Both the position numbers and the translations under genes were made by a program. A model generated the notes under the pieces. That model had not been told where the DNA came from. It searched no databases and saw only the letters and a list, made by a program, of their open reading frames with translations. Of a DNA stretch of 64,000 nucleotides, positions 15,939 to 25,283 are shown one piece after another. How positions within the stretch are numbered: the first letter of the stretch is position 1; every line of letters starts with the position of its first letter. Origin of the DNA: Stutzerimonas xanthomarina DSM 18231. Lineage in GTDB: Bacteria; Pseudomonadota; Gammaproteobacteria; Pseudomonadales; Pseudomonadaceae. Location: the NCBI RefSeq assembly GCF_900129835.1, contig NZ_FQXA01000001.1, positions 917,940 through 981,939 of the forward strand. The letters run 5' to 3'.

Positions 15939-16314
15939 TGCTGCGCCTCGCTCGCCGTATTCTTTTGTTGCGACGCCAGCAACAGCTCAGGGTTCGCTCG
16001 GATATGCCGGATGATCGGCAAGAATCTGCCTACGAAGCCTTCGATCATGAGCGGGTTCTTGCCAATGGACGCTGTAATCAGCCAGAAACCCGCCGAAACA
16101 GAGCCTTCAGCGTTTATGGCACAGCTCGTGCTATGTCTGAAATGCCCGATGCGACGACCAACGACAAGAAAAGCCGCACAGCACTCCTGCTCTCCATGTG
16201 AAAGCACATCCGACGCCGTCTCTCTTTTCTTGTCGTTGCATGCAGCCCTGGCGCTGTAGCTGATCGTCTATCGTCAGTTCTGCAAAACCAATAACAACGA
16301 AACGGAGATACACC
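15939..16314. other. Gap before the TRAP transporter with a long inverted repeat
   Basis: 376 bases with no supportable gene. Contains the 15-bp inverted repeat 16159-16238 (listed separately) and the leader of the TAXI gene. Possible open frames here show no family pattern. Confidence 0.4.
16159..16238. repeat. 15-bp inverted repeat with 50-base spacer
   Basis: Left arm CAACGACAAGAAAAG (16159-16173) and right arm CTTTTCTTGTCGTTG (16224-16238) are exact complements. The spacer is too long for a simple terminator. It ends 76 bases before the TAXI gene start, so it may be a regulator site pair or terminal repeats of a small decayed element. Confidence 0.6.
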
Positions 16315-17268
16315 ATGAGATTGACCAAACGCTTCAGCCTGCTTGCTGCCGCAGCGGCCTTCACCGCGAGCACCGCCGCAGTGGCCGCGCCGACCTTCAT
16401 CAACATCCTCACGGGCGGCACCAGTGGCGTGTACTACCCAATCGGGGTAGGCATCTCCCAGCTGTACAGCAAAGGCATCGACGGCGCGAAAACCTCCGTG
16501 CAGGCAACCAAGGCATCGGTCGAAAACCTCAACCTGCTGCAAGCCGGGCGTGGCGAACTGGGCTTTGCGCTCGGTGATTCCGTGGCTGATGGTTGGAATG
16601 GCGTGGAAGACGCGGGCTTCAAGGCACCGCTGAAGAAGCTGCGCGCCATCGGCGGCAGCTACCCGAACTACATTCAGATCGTTGCCAGCAAGGAATCCGG
16701 CATCAAGACGCTGGCTGATCTGAAGGGCAAGTCGATCTCCGTCGGCGCGCCGAAATCCGGCACCGAACTGAACGCTCGCGCCATCCTCAAGGCCGCAGGC
16801 CTGAGCTACGAGGACATGGGCAAGGTCGAATACCTGCCGTTTGCCGAATCCGTAGAGCTGATCAAGAACCGCCAGCTCGACGCGACCCTGCAGTCCGCAG
16901 GCCTGGGTATGGCCGCGATCCGCGACCTGTCCTCCACCATGCCGCTGAACTACGTGGAAATCCCGGAAGATGTAGTCGCCAAGATTGGTAACGACGCCTA
17001 CCAGGCCGCCAAGATTCCAGCCGGTACTTATGATGGCCAGGAAGCCGACGTGCCGACCGTAGCCATTACCAATATCCTGGTGACCCATTCAGACGTGCCG
17101 GATGACATTGCCTACCAGATGACCAAGCTGCTGTTCGAGAACCTCGATCAGTTGGGCAACGCGCACTCCGCTGCCAAGGACATCAAGCTGGAAAACGCTA
17201 CCAAGGCGCTGCCGATCCCGCTGCATCCGGGTGCCGAGCGTTACTACAAGGAAGCCGGCGTACTCTGA
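16315..17268 (+). CDS. TAXI-family TRAP transporter solute-binding protein
   Basis: 317 residues. Signal peptide ends AAVAAP (about 24). The mature start TFINILTGGTSGVYYPIGVGISQLY is the family hallmark, followed by two alpha/beta lobes with GKSISVGAPKSGTELNARAIL. Being soluble and periplasmic, it captures a substrate, often glutamate or a dicarboxylate in known members, and hands it to the fused permease 170 bases downstream. ACGGAG lies 7 bases before the ATG. The substrate cannot be deduced. Confidence 0.92.
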   Translation: MRLTKRFSLLAAAAAFTASTAAVAAPTFINILTGGTSGVYYPIGVGISQLYSKGIDGAKTSVQATKASVENLNLLQAGRGELGFALGDSVADGWNGVEDAGFKAPLKKLRAIGGSYPNYIQIVASKESGIKTLADLKGKSISVGAPKSGTELNARAILKAAGLSYEDMGKVEYLPFAESVELIKNRQLDATLQSAGLGMAAIRDLSSTMPLNYVEIPEDVVAKIGNDAYQAAKIPAGTYDGQEADVPTVAITNILVTHSDVPDDIAYQMTKLLFENLDQLGNAHSAAKDIKLENATKALPIPLHPGAERYYKEAGVL

Positions 17269-17275
17269 TTACGCC

Positions 17276-17297
17276 CCGGGCAGCCCCTGCTGCCCGG
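17276..17297 (+). repeat. Intercistronic hairpin after the TAXI binding-protein gene
   Basis: Arms CCGGGCAGC / GCTGCCCGG, loop CCCT, no T-run. A second imperfect hairpin (CCGCAGGCGTC / GACGCTTGCGG) follows at 17304-17331. Together they fit partial termination or RNA stabilisation giving more binding protein than permease. Confidence 0.55.
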
Positions 17298-17438
17298 TCT
17301 GAACCGCAGGCGTCGGTCCTGACGCTTGCGGCTCGCCCAATCCGAATCTGAAGAGGCGCTAGTAAAACCAGCGTGCAGGCACGGCAGGTTTTGTTAGCGG
17401 CTCTACGCGACCACGTTTTATCCAGCTCGAGGCATTTC

Positions 17439-19472
17439 ATGAGCGAACTACAACAAGAACAAGGCTTGACGGGCAATGCGGCCGATTGGCCAAAGGCACT
17501 GTTTTATGTGGCCCTGCTGTTTTCCATTTACCAGATCGTCATGGCCGCGTTTCACCCGGTATCCAGCCAGGTGCTGCGAGCAGGGCATGTCGGCTTTCTG
17601 TTGATGGTCGTTTTTCTGTATTTTCCCGCTGCGGGCAAAGGTCGCCCCTGGCAGCCGCTCGCATGGGTTCTGGCCCTGACTGGCATGGGCACTGCGTTTT
17701 ACCAGTGGTATTTCGAAGCTGACCTGATCCAGCGCTCCGGTGACCTCACGACCCTCGATTTCGCTGTCGGCGTACTGCTGATCGTTCTGGTGTTCGAAGC
17801 CGCTCGCCGGGTCATGGGCATCGCCCTGCCGATCATCTGCGCCACGTTTCTTGCGTACGGCCTGCTTGGCCAGTACCTGCCCGGCGATCTGGCGCACCGT
17901 GGTTACGCCATCGATCAGATGGTCAACCAGCTGGCCTTTGGCACCGAAGGCCTGTACGGCACTCCGACTTACGTATCGGCGACCTACATCTTCCTGTTCA
18001 TTCTGTTCGGCGCCTTCCTCGAACAGGCGGGCATGATCAAGCTGTTCACCGACTTCGCCATGGGCCTGTTCGGCCACAAGCTGGGCGGCCCGGCCAAGGT
18101 GTCGGTGGTGTCTTCGGCATTGATGGGTACCATCACCGGTTCCGGTGTGGCCAACGTCGTAACCACCGGCCAGTTCACCATCCCGCTGATGAAGCGATTC
18201 GGCTACAAGGCCGCCTTTGCCGGCGGCGTCGAGGCGACCTCCTCGATGGGTAGCCAGATGATGCCGCCCGTGATGGGCGCCGTGGCTTTCATCATGGCCG
18301 AAACCATCAACGTGCCTTTCATTGAAGTCGCCAAGGCAGCGCTGATCCCGGCCCTGCTGTACTTCGGCTCGGTGTTCTGGATGGTCCATCTGGAAGCCAA
18401 GCGCGCCAATCTGAAAGGCCTGCCGAAAGAGGAATGTCCCAGCGCAATGGCCGCGGTCAAGCAGCGCTGGTACCTGCTGATTCCGCTGGGTGTGCTGGTC
18501 TATCTGCTGTTTTCCGGGCGCACGCCACTGTTCTCCGGGATGGTCGGTCTAGCGCTGACAGCCATCGTCATCCTTGGCTCGGCAATCATCCTCAGGGTCT
18601 CGTCATTTGGCTTGCGCATCGCCTTCTGGATCGCCTTGGGCGTGCTCTGCGCCGGATTCTTCCAGCTCGGCATCGGTGTGATTTTTGCCGTCATTGCCGT
18701 GCTGGTAGCGGTCTGCTGGTTCATCAAGGGCGGGCGCGACACGCTGCTGGTGTGCCTTCATGCGCTGGTGGAAGGCGCGCGCCATGCTGTGCCGGTGGGC
18801 ATCGCCTGCGCCTTGGTCGGCGTGATCATCGGCGTGGTGTCGCTGACCGGCGTGGCCTCGACCTTTGCCGGCTACATTTTGGCCGTCGGCGAGAACAACC
18901 TGTTCCTCTCGCTGCTGCTGACCATGGCGACCTGCCTGGTGTTGGGCATGGGCATTCCGACCATCCCCAACTACATCATCACCAGCTCCATCGCCGCGCC
19001 GGCATTGCTGGATCTCGGTGTACCGCTGCTCGTCTCGCACATGTTCGTGTTCTATTTCGGCATCCTCGCAGACCTGACGCCTCCCGTCGCATTGGCCTGC
19101 TTTGCTGCGGCACCAATCGCCAAGGAGACCGGGCTGAAGATCAGCATGTGGGCGGTGCGCATCGCCGTTGCCGGGTTCGTGGTGCCGTTCATGGCCGTCT
19201 ACAACCCCTCGCTGATGATGCAGGGCGAGAGTCTTTGGATGACCGCCTACATGGTGATAAAGGCGGCCTTCGCCATTGGTTTGTGGGGCATCGCCTCGAT
19301 TGGCTATCTGCAGCGGCCACTGGCCTGGTGGGAACGCGTGCTCGGATTTGCCGCCGGTGCGACGCTGATCATGGCCATGCCGATCACCGATGAAATCGGC
19401 TTTGGTATCGGCATCCTGCTGCTGGCTCAGCACATCGTGCGGGCCCGCCGGGCCGGCCCGGTACTGGCGTGA
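17439..19472 (+). CDS. TRAP transporter fused permease (4TM + 12TM)
   Basis: 677 residues starting MSELQQEQGL with GAGG 6 bases upstream; the frame is open earlier but without a ribosome site. Many hydrophobic segments cover the whole chain. The large-subunit signature GTITGSGVANVVTTGQFTIPLMKRFGY and the repeated motif GMGIPTIPNYIITSSIAAPAL are clear. It is an inner-membrane symporter using the sodium or proton gradient to import the solute bound by the TAXI protein. It overlaps the next gene by four bases. Confidence 0.93.
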   Translation: MSELQQEQGLTGNAADWPKALFYVALLFSIYQIVMAAFHPVSSQVLRAGHVGFLLMVVFLYFPAAGKGRPWQPLAWVLALTGMGTAFYQWYFEADLIQRSGDLTTLDFAVGVLLIVLVFEAARRVMGIALPIICATFLAYGLLGQYLPGDLAHRGYAIDQMVNQLAFGTEGLYGTPTYVSATYIFLFILFGAFLEQAGMIKLFTDFAMGLFGHKLGGPAKVSVVSSALMGTITGSGVANVVTTGQFTIPLMKRFGYKAAFAGGVEATSSMGSQMMPPVMGAVAFIMAETINVPFIEVAKAALIPALLYFGSVFWMVHLEAKRANLKGLPKEECPSAMAAVKQRWYLLIPLGVLVYLLFSGRTPLFSGMVGLALTAIVILGSAIILRVSSFGLRIAFWIALGVLCAGFFQLGIGVIFAVIAVLVAVCWFIKGGRDTLLVCLHALVEGARHAVPVGIACALVGVIIGVVSLTGVASTFAGYILAVGENNLFLSLLLTMATCLVLGMGIPTIPNYIITSSIAAPALLDLGVPLLVSHMFVFYFGILADLTPPVALACFAAAPIAKETGLKISMWAVRIAVAGFVVPFMAVYNPSLMMQGESLWMTAYMVIKAAFAIGLWGIASIGYLQRPLAWWERVLGFAAGATLIMAMPITDEIGFGIGILLLAQHIVRARRAGPVLA

Positions 19473-19870
19473 TCGGTCTTTGTCTGGGACTGGCCGGGGT
19501 GGTGTGGGCAGAGGTGCCCACAGCCGATTTCACCCTGGCCTGGAACCACACGATCGAGAAGATCCGCTGGGAAGAGGATTACCGCGTGACGCCGGACGGG
19601 CTGCTGCTCGGCGAAGCGCGAGTCAAGGGTTCAGGTGCCGGGATGGAAATTCCGGATGACGCCGAACTGCGTGACGGGGCCTGGCACTACCAGCGCCAGA
19701 TGCCGCCGTTACAACCCTTGCGAATGGGGCGAACCCCCGAAGCAGGGGATTATCAACTGTGTTTCGACCAGCGTTGCCACGCGATGAGCGAATGGCTCGG
19801 CCCGCCAAAAGCGGAGCAGCCCGCGCTGGAACTCTGGAGTTGCACCGTTTCGACGGACAGCTCCTCCTAA
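19469..19870 (+). CDS. DUF1850 protein, TRAP accessory
   Basis: 133 residues with a GTG start overlapping the permease stop (GTGA), so translation is coupled. A short N-terminal signal segment (GLCLGLAGVVWAE) is followed by the DUF1850 core: TLAWNHTIEKIRWEEDYRV, GARVKGSGAGMEIPDDA-like region and CFDQRCHAMSEWL. DUF1850 genes almost always sit beside TAXI-TRAP permeases; their role is unknown but a periplasmic contact with the transporter is plausible. Two Cys could form a disulfide. Confidence 0.85.
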   Translation: MIGLCLGLAGVVWAEVPTADFTLAWNHTIEKIRWEEDYRVTPDGLLLGEARVKGSGAGMEIPDDAELRDGAWHYQRQMPPLQPLRMGRTPEAGDYQLCFDQRCHAMSEWLGPPKAEQPALELWSCTVSTDSSS

Positions 19871-19892
19871 CTCTGTCTGAGGCTTGCCGCGT

Positions 19893-19918
19893 GGCGGATC
19901 GGTGACGCGTGATCCGCC
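19893..19918. repeat. Palindromic repeat between convergent genes
   Basis: Arms GGCGGATC / GATCCGCC with a 10-base loop, followed by CTACG. It ends like the REP-like element at 2527-2587 (CCCTACG), so both may belong to one dispersed repeat family. It may end transcripts from both sides. Confidence 0.5.
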
Positions 19919-19947
19919 CTACGTTAGCCCAGCTGTTTAGCTGTCAG

Positions 19948-21132
19948 TCAGGCCGTTTGCACCGTTTCTCTGCGCTTGCTCGCCATTCCTTGTCTGGCGC
20001 GCCGCTTGCGCCACCAGATCACCACGCCGGTCACTGACAGCACGGCAATCGCCACGCCAAGTACCGCAATCAGGATGCGCCCCGGCATTCCAAGAATCCG
20101 CCCACCATGAATCGCCGGTTGCAACATATGGAACTGCTCGCCCAGGGTGCCCTGCCCGGGTATTTCCTGCCCCAGCAATTGCGTGCCATCGCTGCCATGA
20201 AAGAACAGCCAGGCATTGCCCTGGTTGCTGTCGTGCTCGCCGAAGCCGGCGCCGTAGAAGTTATATTCGAAGCTGTAGTACAGCTCGGTGATCGTTTCGG
20301 TCAGGCCTAGCTCAGCGGCGTGCTGCATGGCGTAGTCGTAAGCGCGATGGAAGTCGTACTGGGTCGTGCCCAGTTCGTCCTTGGGCAGCCGGCCGCGCGC
20401 CTCGTAGACGCTCGGCTCGACCTCCGATACCAGCGAAACCACCGGCTTGAACACCTGCTCCGGCAGGTTCATGGCGATGCTGCTGATGGCAACCGGCGTG
20501 AGCAGCAACCACAGCCACAATCCGCCGGCGCGATGCACGTCATGGTTGAGCCGCTGCCGCTTGATCTTCCAGGCCGTCCACCACTTACCGAAGAATGGCT
20601 GCGCTCGAGGGAAGGTCAGCAGCAGCGAGACGAAACAGTCTAGGGTCCAGCAGATCGCGACGATGCCCATCAGCCAGAGCCCCCAGTTGCCCGGCAGCGT
20701 CAGGTTGTAATGAAATTCCAGCAGAAAAGGCACCAGGTTTCGCCGGGAAAAACAGCACTCGCCCCAGTAGCGTGTACCCACCAGCTCGCCGGTCACCGCA
20801 TCCAGGTACTGCACCACCGGCTGTTCATCATAGGGTTTGCCAGTGGCCGGATCGTTACGTGGCACCAGCGCCATCAACGCCGCGTGTCCCGGCTCGTCCG
20901 GGAATTCCATGTACCAGACCTGCATGCGCGGGTTGGCCTGCTCGACCCGCTCGACCAGCGCCCCCGGCGCCAGCACCGGGCCCTGGCTGGCGGTGTGGTA
21001 GAACTCGGGATTCAGCCATTCATCCAGTTCATGATGGAAGGCCAATACGCTGCCAGTGATGCCGGCGAGAAACAGGAACAGCGCCGTCGCCAGGCCGATG
21101 TAGCGGTGCAGCAGTACGAGGATCGAACGCAT
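19948..21132 (-). CDS. PepSY-associated membrane protein, probable ferric-siderophore reductase
   Basis: 394 residues from MRSILVLLHRYIGL; a GTG 27 bases earlier is possible but less likely. Pattern: TM1 (LATALFLFLAGITGSVLAFHHELD) with conserved His, a PepSY periplasmic part, central TMs (NWGLWLMGIVAICWTLDCFVSLLLTFP), and a last TM with VTGVVIWWRKRR. Members act in the inner membrane and several reduce iron from siderophores. Gene order, 71 bases after the signalling TonB receptor and last in that operon, supports this role. Confidence 0.85.
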   Translation of the reverse strand: MRSILVLLHRYIGLATALFLFLAGITGSVLAFHHELDEWLNPEFYHTASQGPVLAPGALVERVEQANPRMQVWYMEFPDEPGHAALMALVPRNDPATGKPYDEQPVVQYLDAVTGELVGTRYWGECCFSRRNLVPFLLEFHYNLTLPGNWGLWLMGIVAICWTLDCFVSLLLTFPRAQPFFGKWWTAWKIKRQRLNHDVHRAGGLWLWLLLTPVAISSIAMNLPEQVFKPVVSLVSEVEPSVYEARGRLPKDELGTTQYDFHRAYDYAMQHAAELGLTETITELYYSFEYNFYGAGFGEHDSNQGNAWLFFHGSDGTQLLGQEIPGQGTLGEQFHMLQPAIHGGRILGMPGRILIAVLGVAIAVLSVTGVVIWWRKRRARQGMASKRRETVQTA

Positions 21133-21203
21133 GGTTGGGGTCCGTCTTGCAGAAAGCACAAAGCCGCCGGCCCATTACAGGCCAGCGGCTTTTCGCCTGG
21201 TTC

Positions 21204-23693
21204 TTAGAAGTCGTAGGTCAGTGTGGCCATGACGTTTCGTGCTTCGCCGTAGTAACACTGGTTGAGGCTATTGCAGGCGGCGACGTATTTTTCGTCCGTC
21301 AGGTTGTTCAGGTTCAGCTGTGCGCTCAGGCCGTCCAACCCGACACGCGACAGGTCGTAACCGAGCATGGCGTCGTACAGGGTGTAGGACGGAATACGCA
21401 GCATGTTTTCCGCATCAGCCCAGCTCTTGCCGAAGTAGCGCACGCCGCCGCCGACTTGCAATCCGGCCAGCGAACCTTGTTCGAAGCGGTAGTCAGTCCA
21501 CAGCGACGCCATATTGCGGGCCACCGCGTTGGGCGTATTGCCGCGGTTGTTGACCCCGGCAGCACCGGTGAAATCCCTGGAGTACTCGACATCCATGTAG
21601 GTGTAGCTGGCGATCACGTTGAGGTTGTCGTGCGGACGCAGGCGCGCCTCCACTTCCACGCCCTTGGACGTGAGTTCGCCAACGGCGCGATAGAAGCTCT
21701 CGTTGGAATCTTTGTTCGCCAGGTTCGACTGTTTCAGGTCGAAGTACGAGATGGTGTAGAGGTCGTCGGTGCCCAGCGGCTGATATTTCAGGCCCAGCTC
21801 GTACTGCTCGCCCTCGGTCGGGTCGAGCAGCGTGATGTCATAGGCGCCGGTGCCCGAGTCGTAGTTGTAGGCACCCGTCGCGTTCGGATTGAAGGACTCC
21901 GAATAGCTTGCGTAAGGCGACAGGCCATTGTCGAAGGCATAGAGCACCCCGACGCGCCCGGTGAACTGCTCAAGTTTCGACTGATCCGCCTGGTCACCGT
22001 ACATCGACTCGGTCTGCTCGAAGGAAACGTCCACCCAGTCCTGCCGCGCGCCCAGCGAGAAGCGCCACTTGCCGAGGCTGATCAGATCCTGCACGTAGAG
22101 GCCGGTCTGCTCCAGCTCGCGTAGTTCGTCGTACTGGTGATAGAAGGCAAAGCTGCTCGGGTTGGCGGCGCCGCTGTAGGGATTGGTCGTGCCGACGCCG
22201 GTGGCCGCGCTGTAATCGACCTTCGCCTTGCGCCGCTGGTAGTCCAAGCCAGTGACCAAGGTATGGCTCAGCGCGCCGGTGTCAAAAAGAAACTGCAGCT
22301 GGTTGTCCAGCGTCCAGGCGTGCAGCACTTCGTCGGCACCCGTGTAATAGCGCACCAGCTCGTCCTGCGTGGCATAGCCGTACTGGTAGACCTGGCCGGA
22401 CTCCACGGTCGAATCGAGGTACTGGAAGTTCTGCCGCGCCGACACCGTATCGTTGAAGCGGTGTTCCAGCTGATAGCCGATCATCTGCTGGTCGCGCTCG
22501 AATTTTTCGTAGTCCTCGTCGCCTTCGAAGAAGCTGCGTGAGATGCGCTGGCCATTGTGCGAGGTGACGGTGCCGTCCGCCGGCAGGCCGCCGTGGTAGC
22601 CGCTTTCGGGGTCATGCTGGAGCATGGCCTGCAGCGTCAGCCGGGTGTCTTCGCTGAAGTCGATGCTCAGCGAGGGCATCACGGCGTAGCGCTGCTCTTC
22701 GATGCCATCGACCTGGTTGTCGGCATCCCTCGCGACACCGACCAGACGATAGGCGATGCGCTCGTCATCCAGCGGGCCGGTGAAGTCGAAGGCGGCCTGC
22801 TTGTTGTCCTCGCTGCCATAGGACAGCCTGATCTGTCGGCGCGTCTCGTATTGCGGCTTTTTGCTGGTCATAGCCACCAGCCCGCCCGGTAGGCTGCGTC
22901 CGTAGAGCACCGAGGACGGTCCCTTGAGAATGTCGATACGCTCGATGAAATACGGGTCGACCTGCAGGCTGCTATAGGTGCCGCTATCTCCCAGCAGCTT
23001 CTGACCGTCGAGGTAGAGGTTATCCACCGCGCCATCGGTGATGCCGCGCATGGCGACGTAGTCGTAACGGGTAGTGGCACCGTAAGGTGAGCTCATCAGG
23101 CCCGGCGTATAGCGTACGGCCTGGGCAATGGAGCGTGAGCCCTGGTCTTCGATCTGTTGACGCGTCACCACCGAGACAGTCTGCGAGGTCTCGGCCAACG
23201 GCATGCTCGTCTTGGTCGCCACGCTGCTGTGTGTGGCGTTGTAGCCTTCCATCGCCCCCAGCGCATTGCCCAGGGCGAAGCCCTCCACAACCATCGGCTT
23301 CAGCTCGACCGCTTCAGCCTGCTCGCCAGAGGGCGCTGGCACCAGCAAATAGGCACCGCGCTGGTCCCGTACCGCCCGCAGCCCACTGCCGCGTAGCAAG
23401 GTATCGAAGCCCTCTGCAACGCCATATTGGCCGTGCAGACCACTGGACTGGCGGTTGTCGACCAGGCGGCCATCGACCGACAGCATCACTCCGGCCTCGC
23501 CGGCAAAGCGGCTCAGGGCAGTGGAGAGTGAGCCGGCGGGAATGTCATAAGTGCGTTCAGTCTGCTGCTCTATCGATTGCGCCAATGCCATCGGCGCGAC
23601 ACCAACGGTGGCCAAAGGCAGGCAGAGCATCGCGGCACGAATGGCCTGGGACAGCGAACGGGGACGGCAAACGGGCAAGGCAGTGGAGCGCAT
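21204..23693 (-). CDS. TonB-dependent siderophore receptor with signalling domain
   Basis: 829 residues. Signal peptide ends MALAQS (about 39). The STN domain (about 48-115: YDIPAGSLSTALSRFAGEAGVMLSVDG) contacts the anti-sigma protein. Next come a TonB box around LKPMVVEG, the plug (ETSQTVSVVTRQQIEDQG, ILKGPSSVLYGRSLPGG) and the barrel ending in YDF with terminal Phe. It imports an iron-siderophore complex and signals through FecR to FecI encoded upstream. The siderophore cannot be told. It lies 101 bases after fecR. Confidence 0.93.
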   Translation of the reverse strand: MRSTALPVCRPRSLSQAIRAAMLCLPLATVGVAPMALAQSIEQQTERTYDIPAGSLSTALSRFAGEAGVMLSVDGRLVDNRQSSGLHGQYGVAEGFDTLLRGSGLRAVRDQRGAYLLVPAPSGEQAEAVELKPMVVEGFALGNALGAMEGYNATHSSVATKTSMPLAETSQTVSVVTRQQIEDQGSRSIAQAVRYTPGLMSSPYGATTRYDYVAMRGITDGAVDNLYLDGQKLLGDSGTYSSLQVDPYFIERIDILKGPSSVLYGRSLPGGLVAMTSKKPQYETRRQIRLSYGSEDNKQAAFDFTGPLDDERIAYRLVGVARDADNQVDGIEEQRYAVMPSLSIDFSEDTRLTLQAMLQHDPESGYHGGLPADGTVTSHNGQRISRSFFEGDEDYEKFERDQQMIGYQLEHRFNDTVSARQNFQYLDSTVESGQVYQYGYATQDELVRYYTGADEVLHAWTLDNQLQFLFDTGALSHTLVTGLDYQRRKAKVDYSAATGVGTTNPYSGAANPSSFAFYHQYDELRELEQTGLYVQDLISLGKWRFSLGARQDWVDVSFEQTESMYGDQADQSKLEQFTGRVGVLYAFDNGLSPYASYSESFNPNATGAYNYDSGTGAYDITLLDPTEGEQYELGLKYQPLGTDDLYTISYFDLKQSNLANKDSNESFYRAVGELTSKGVEVEARLRPHDNLNVIASYTYMDVEYSRDFTGAAGVNNRGNTPNAVARNMASLWTDYRFEQGSLAGLQVGGGVRYFGKSWADAENMLRIPSYTLYDAMLGYDLSRVGLDGLSAQLNLNNLTDEKYVAACNSLNQCYYGEARNVMATLTYDF

Positions 23694-23794
23694 GATTCAT
23701 CCTTTTTGCGTGAGCAAATTCGTGATCGTTGCGGTTATGCCCAGCGACCCGGCTAAAAAGGGAACTGCAAACGCCAATTTTTTAGTGGATGCTT

Positions 23795-24742
23795 TCAGGC
23801 TTCGGATTGCGCCGGCTCGAGGCTGACCCACCACGGCAGGCGCCGGCTGACCCGCAGCGACAGTGTGCTCACCAGCACATCCAGCACGCGTTCGGTATCC
23901 GCGAGCGGGTAAGCACCCACCACGCGCAGGCCAGCGATGCGGGGATCACAGCCCAGATAGCCCTGGCGATAACGGCTGAGTTCGGCGAGAAATTCATCCA
24001 GCCGCAGGTTGTCAGCCAGGAGCACGCCACGAACCCAGGCCTGACGCCCCATGTGGACCGGCCGTTCGGGCTCGGCGTGTCGGGAGCCAAAGCTGATTTG
24101 CTGGCCCTGCAGGGCCATACGCGCACGTCCATTGACGGGTCGGATCTCAACGGAGCCATCGAACACGCTGAGCTGCGTACTGCCGTCACGCTGCAAGACC
24201 GAGAAACGAGCGGCTTCGTGGGTTTCCACGCTGCCTTCGGCGGTGCGCAGCAGTAGGGGGCGCGGTTCATTGCTTGCCTGCACCAGCAGCTCGCCACGGT
24301 AGAGCGACAGTTGGCGAACCTGATCATCGAGCACGACGTCCACGGCGCTGTCGGTGTTGAGCCACAGGTGCGAACCCTCGGGCAATGGCCAATCACGCAC
24401 TTCGCCCACGGCCGTGCGTTCATCAGCCGTCCAGCTGCGCCAGGGCATGACACCACCCGCCACAGCCAGAACGCCGCCTCCTAGAATGACGGAAAGGCTT
24501 TTCAGTGCCTGTCGTCGAGTCGGCTGAGGGCGCTGCATTAAACTGCTCGCCTTGGCGCCAAACGGATCGCGGGAGAGCGGCTCGAATCGACCTCTGATCT
24601 GTTCAACGCGTTGCCATGCGCGCGCGTGCTCGGGGTTGCTGAGCCAACGCTGCCACGCCTCGCGGTCGTCATCGCTGGCACTGTCCGACTGCAGCACAGC
24701 GAACCACTGCGCGGCGGCCTGCAGCACCTGGTAGTCCAGCAC
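23795..24742 (-). CDS. fecR: FecR-family anti-sigma / sensor protein
   Basis: 315 residues, GTG start directly abutting the fecI stop, so coupled. The N-terminal DUF4880 part (AAAQWFAVLQSDSASDDDREAWQRWLSNPEHARAW) binds the sigma factor. A single membrane segment is at about 80-98 (LKSLSVILGGGVLAVAGGVMP). The periplasmic FecR domain has SHLWLNTDSAVDV, ELLVQ and ETHEAARFSVL, ending with an STN-like C-terminus. It relays receptor occupancy to the sigma factor. The symbol denotes family, not a proven citrate role. Confidence 0.9.
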   Translation of the reverse strand: MLDYQVLQAAAQWFAVLQSDSASDDDREAWQRWLSNPEHARAWQRVEQIRGRFEPLSRDPFGAKASSLMQRPQPTRRQALKSLSVILGGGVLAVAGGVMPWRSWTADERTAVGEVRDWPLPEGSHLWLNTDSAVDVVLDDQVRQLSLYRGELLVQASNEPRPLLLRTAEGSVETHEAARFSVLQRDGSTQLSVFDGSVEIRPVNGRARMALQGQQISFGSRHAEPERPVHMGRQAWVRGVLLADNLRLDEFLAELSRYRQGYLGCDPRIAGLRVVGAYPLADTERVLDVLVSTLSLRVSRRLPWWVSLEPAQSEA

Positions 24743-25258
24743 CTAGTCGTCCTCAATCAGGGTCAGGCAGTGCAACATGGCCTGCGCCATGTATTTTTTG
24801 ACCATCCGCTCGGACACGCCCAGCTCCAGCCCGATCGAGGCGTAGGTCATGCCATGCAGTTGTGACAGGAGGAAGGCACGTCGCACCTTGTCCGGTAGTC
24901 GAGCCAGCATGGCGTCGACCTGCATCAGTGTTTCGATTACCAGCGCCTGGGATTCCGGCGATGGTGCAACCGCCTCCGGCTGCAGCGCGATGGCTTCCAG
25001 ATACGCCTGCTCGATCTGCCGACGGCGCCAATGGTTGATCAGCAGGCCGCGGGCGATGATGTGCAGATACGCACGCGGTTCACGGATCGCATCCAGCCCC
25101 CGATCCTTGCTCAGCACCCGGACGAAGGTGTCCTGGGCAAGATCAGCCGCCCTCTGGCTGCAGCCGAGCTGACGCCGCAGCCAACCGTTCAGCCAGCCCT
25201 GATGATCGACATAAAGTCGATGCACCAGTTGTTGCCGGGCCAATCCATCAGCTGCCAT
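24743..25258 (-). CDS. fecI: ECF sigma factor, FecI type
   Basis: 171 residues from ATG at 25258; a GTG three bases earlier is equally possible given AGG spacing. Region 2 is AADLAQDTFVRVLSKDRG with DAIREPRAYLHIIARGLLINHWRR. Region 4 is LPDKVRRAFLLSQLHGMTYASIGLELGVSERMVKKYMAQAMLHC. It drives transcription of the receptor operon when iron-siderophore is sensed. A Fur-like site lies just upstream. Confidence 0.92.
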   Translation of the reverse strand: MAADGLARQQLVHRLYVDHQGWLNGWLRRQLGCSQRAADLAQDTFVRVLSKDRGLDAIREPRAYLHIIARGLLINHWRRRQIEQAYLEAIALQPEAVAPSPESQALVIETLMQVDAMLARLPDKVRRAFLLSQLHGMTYASIGLELGVSERMVKKYMAQAMLHCLTLIEDD

Positions 25259-25283
25259 CACTCGCCGCCTTTTAATATAAGAC

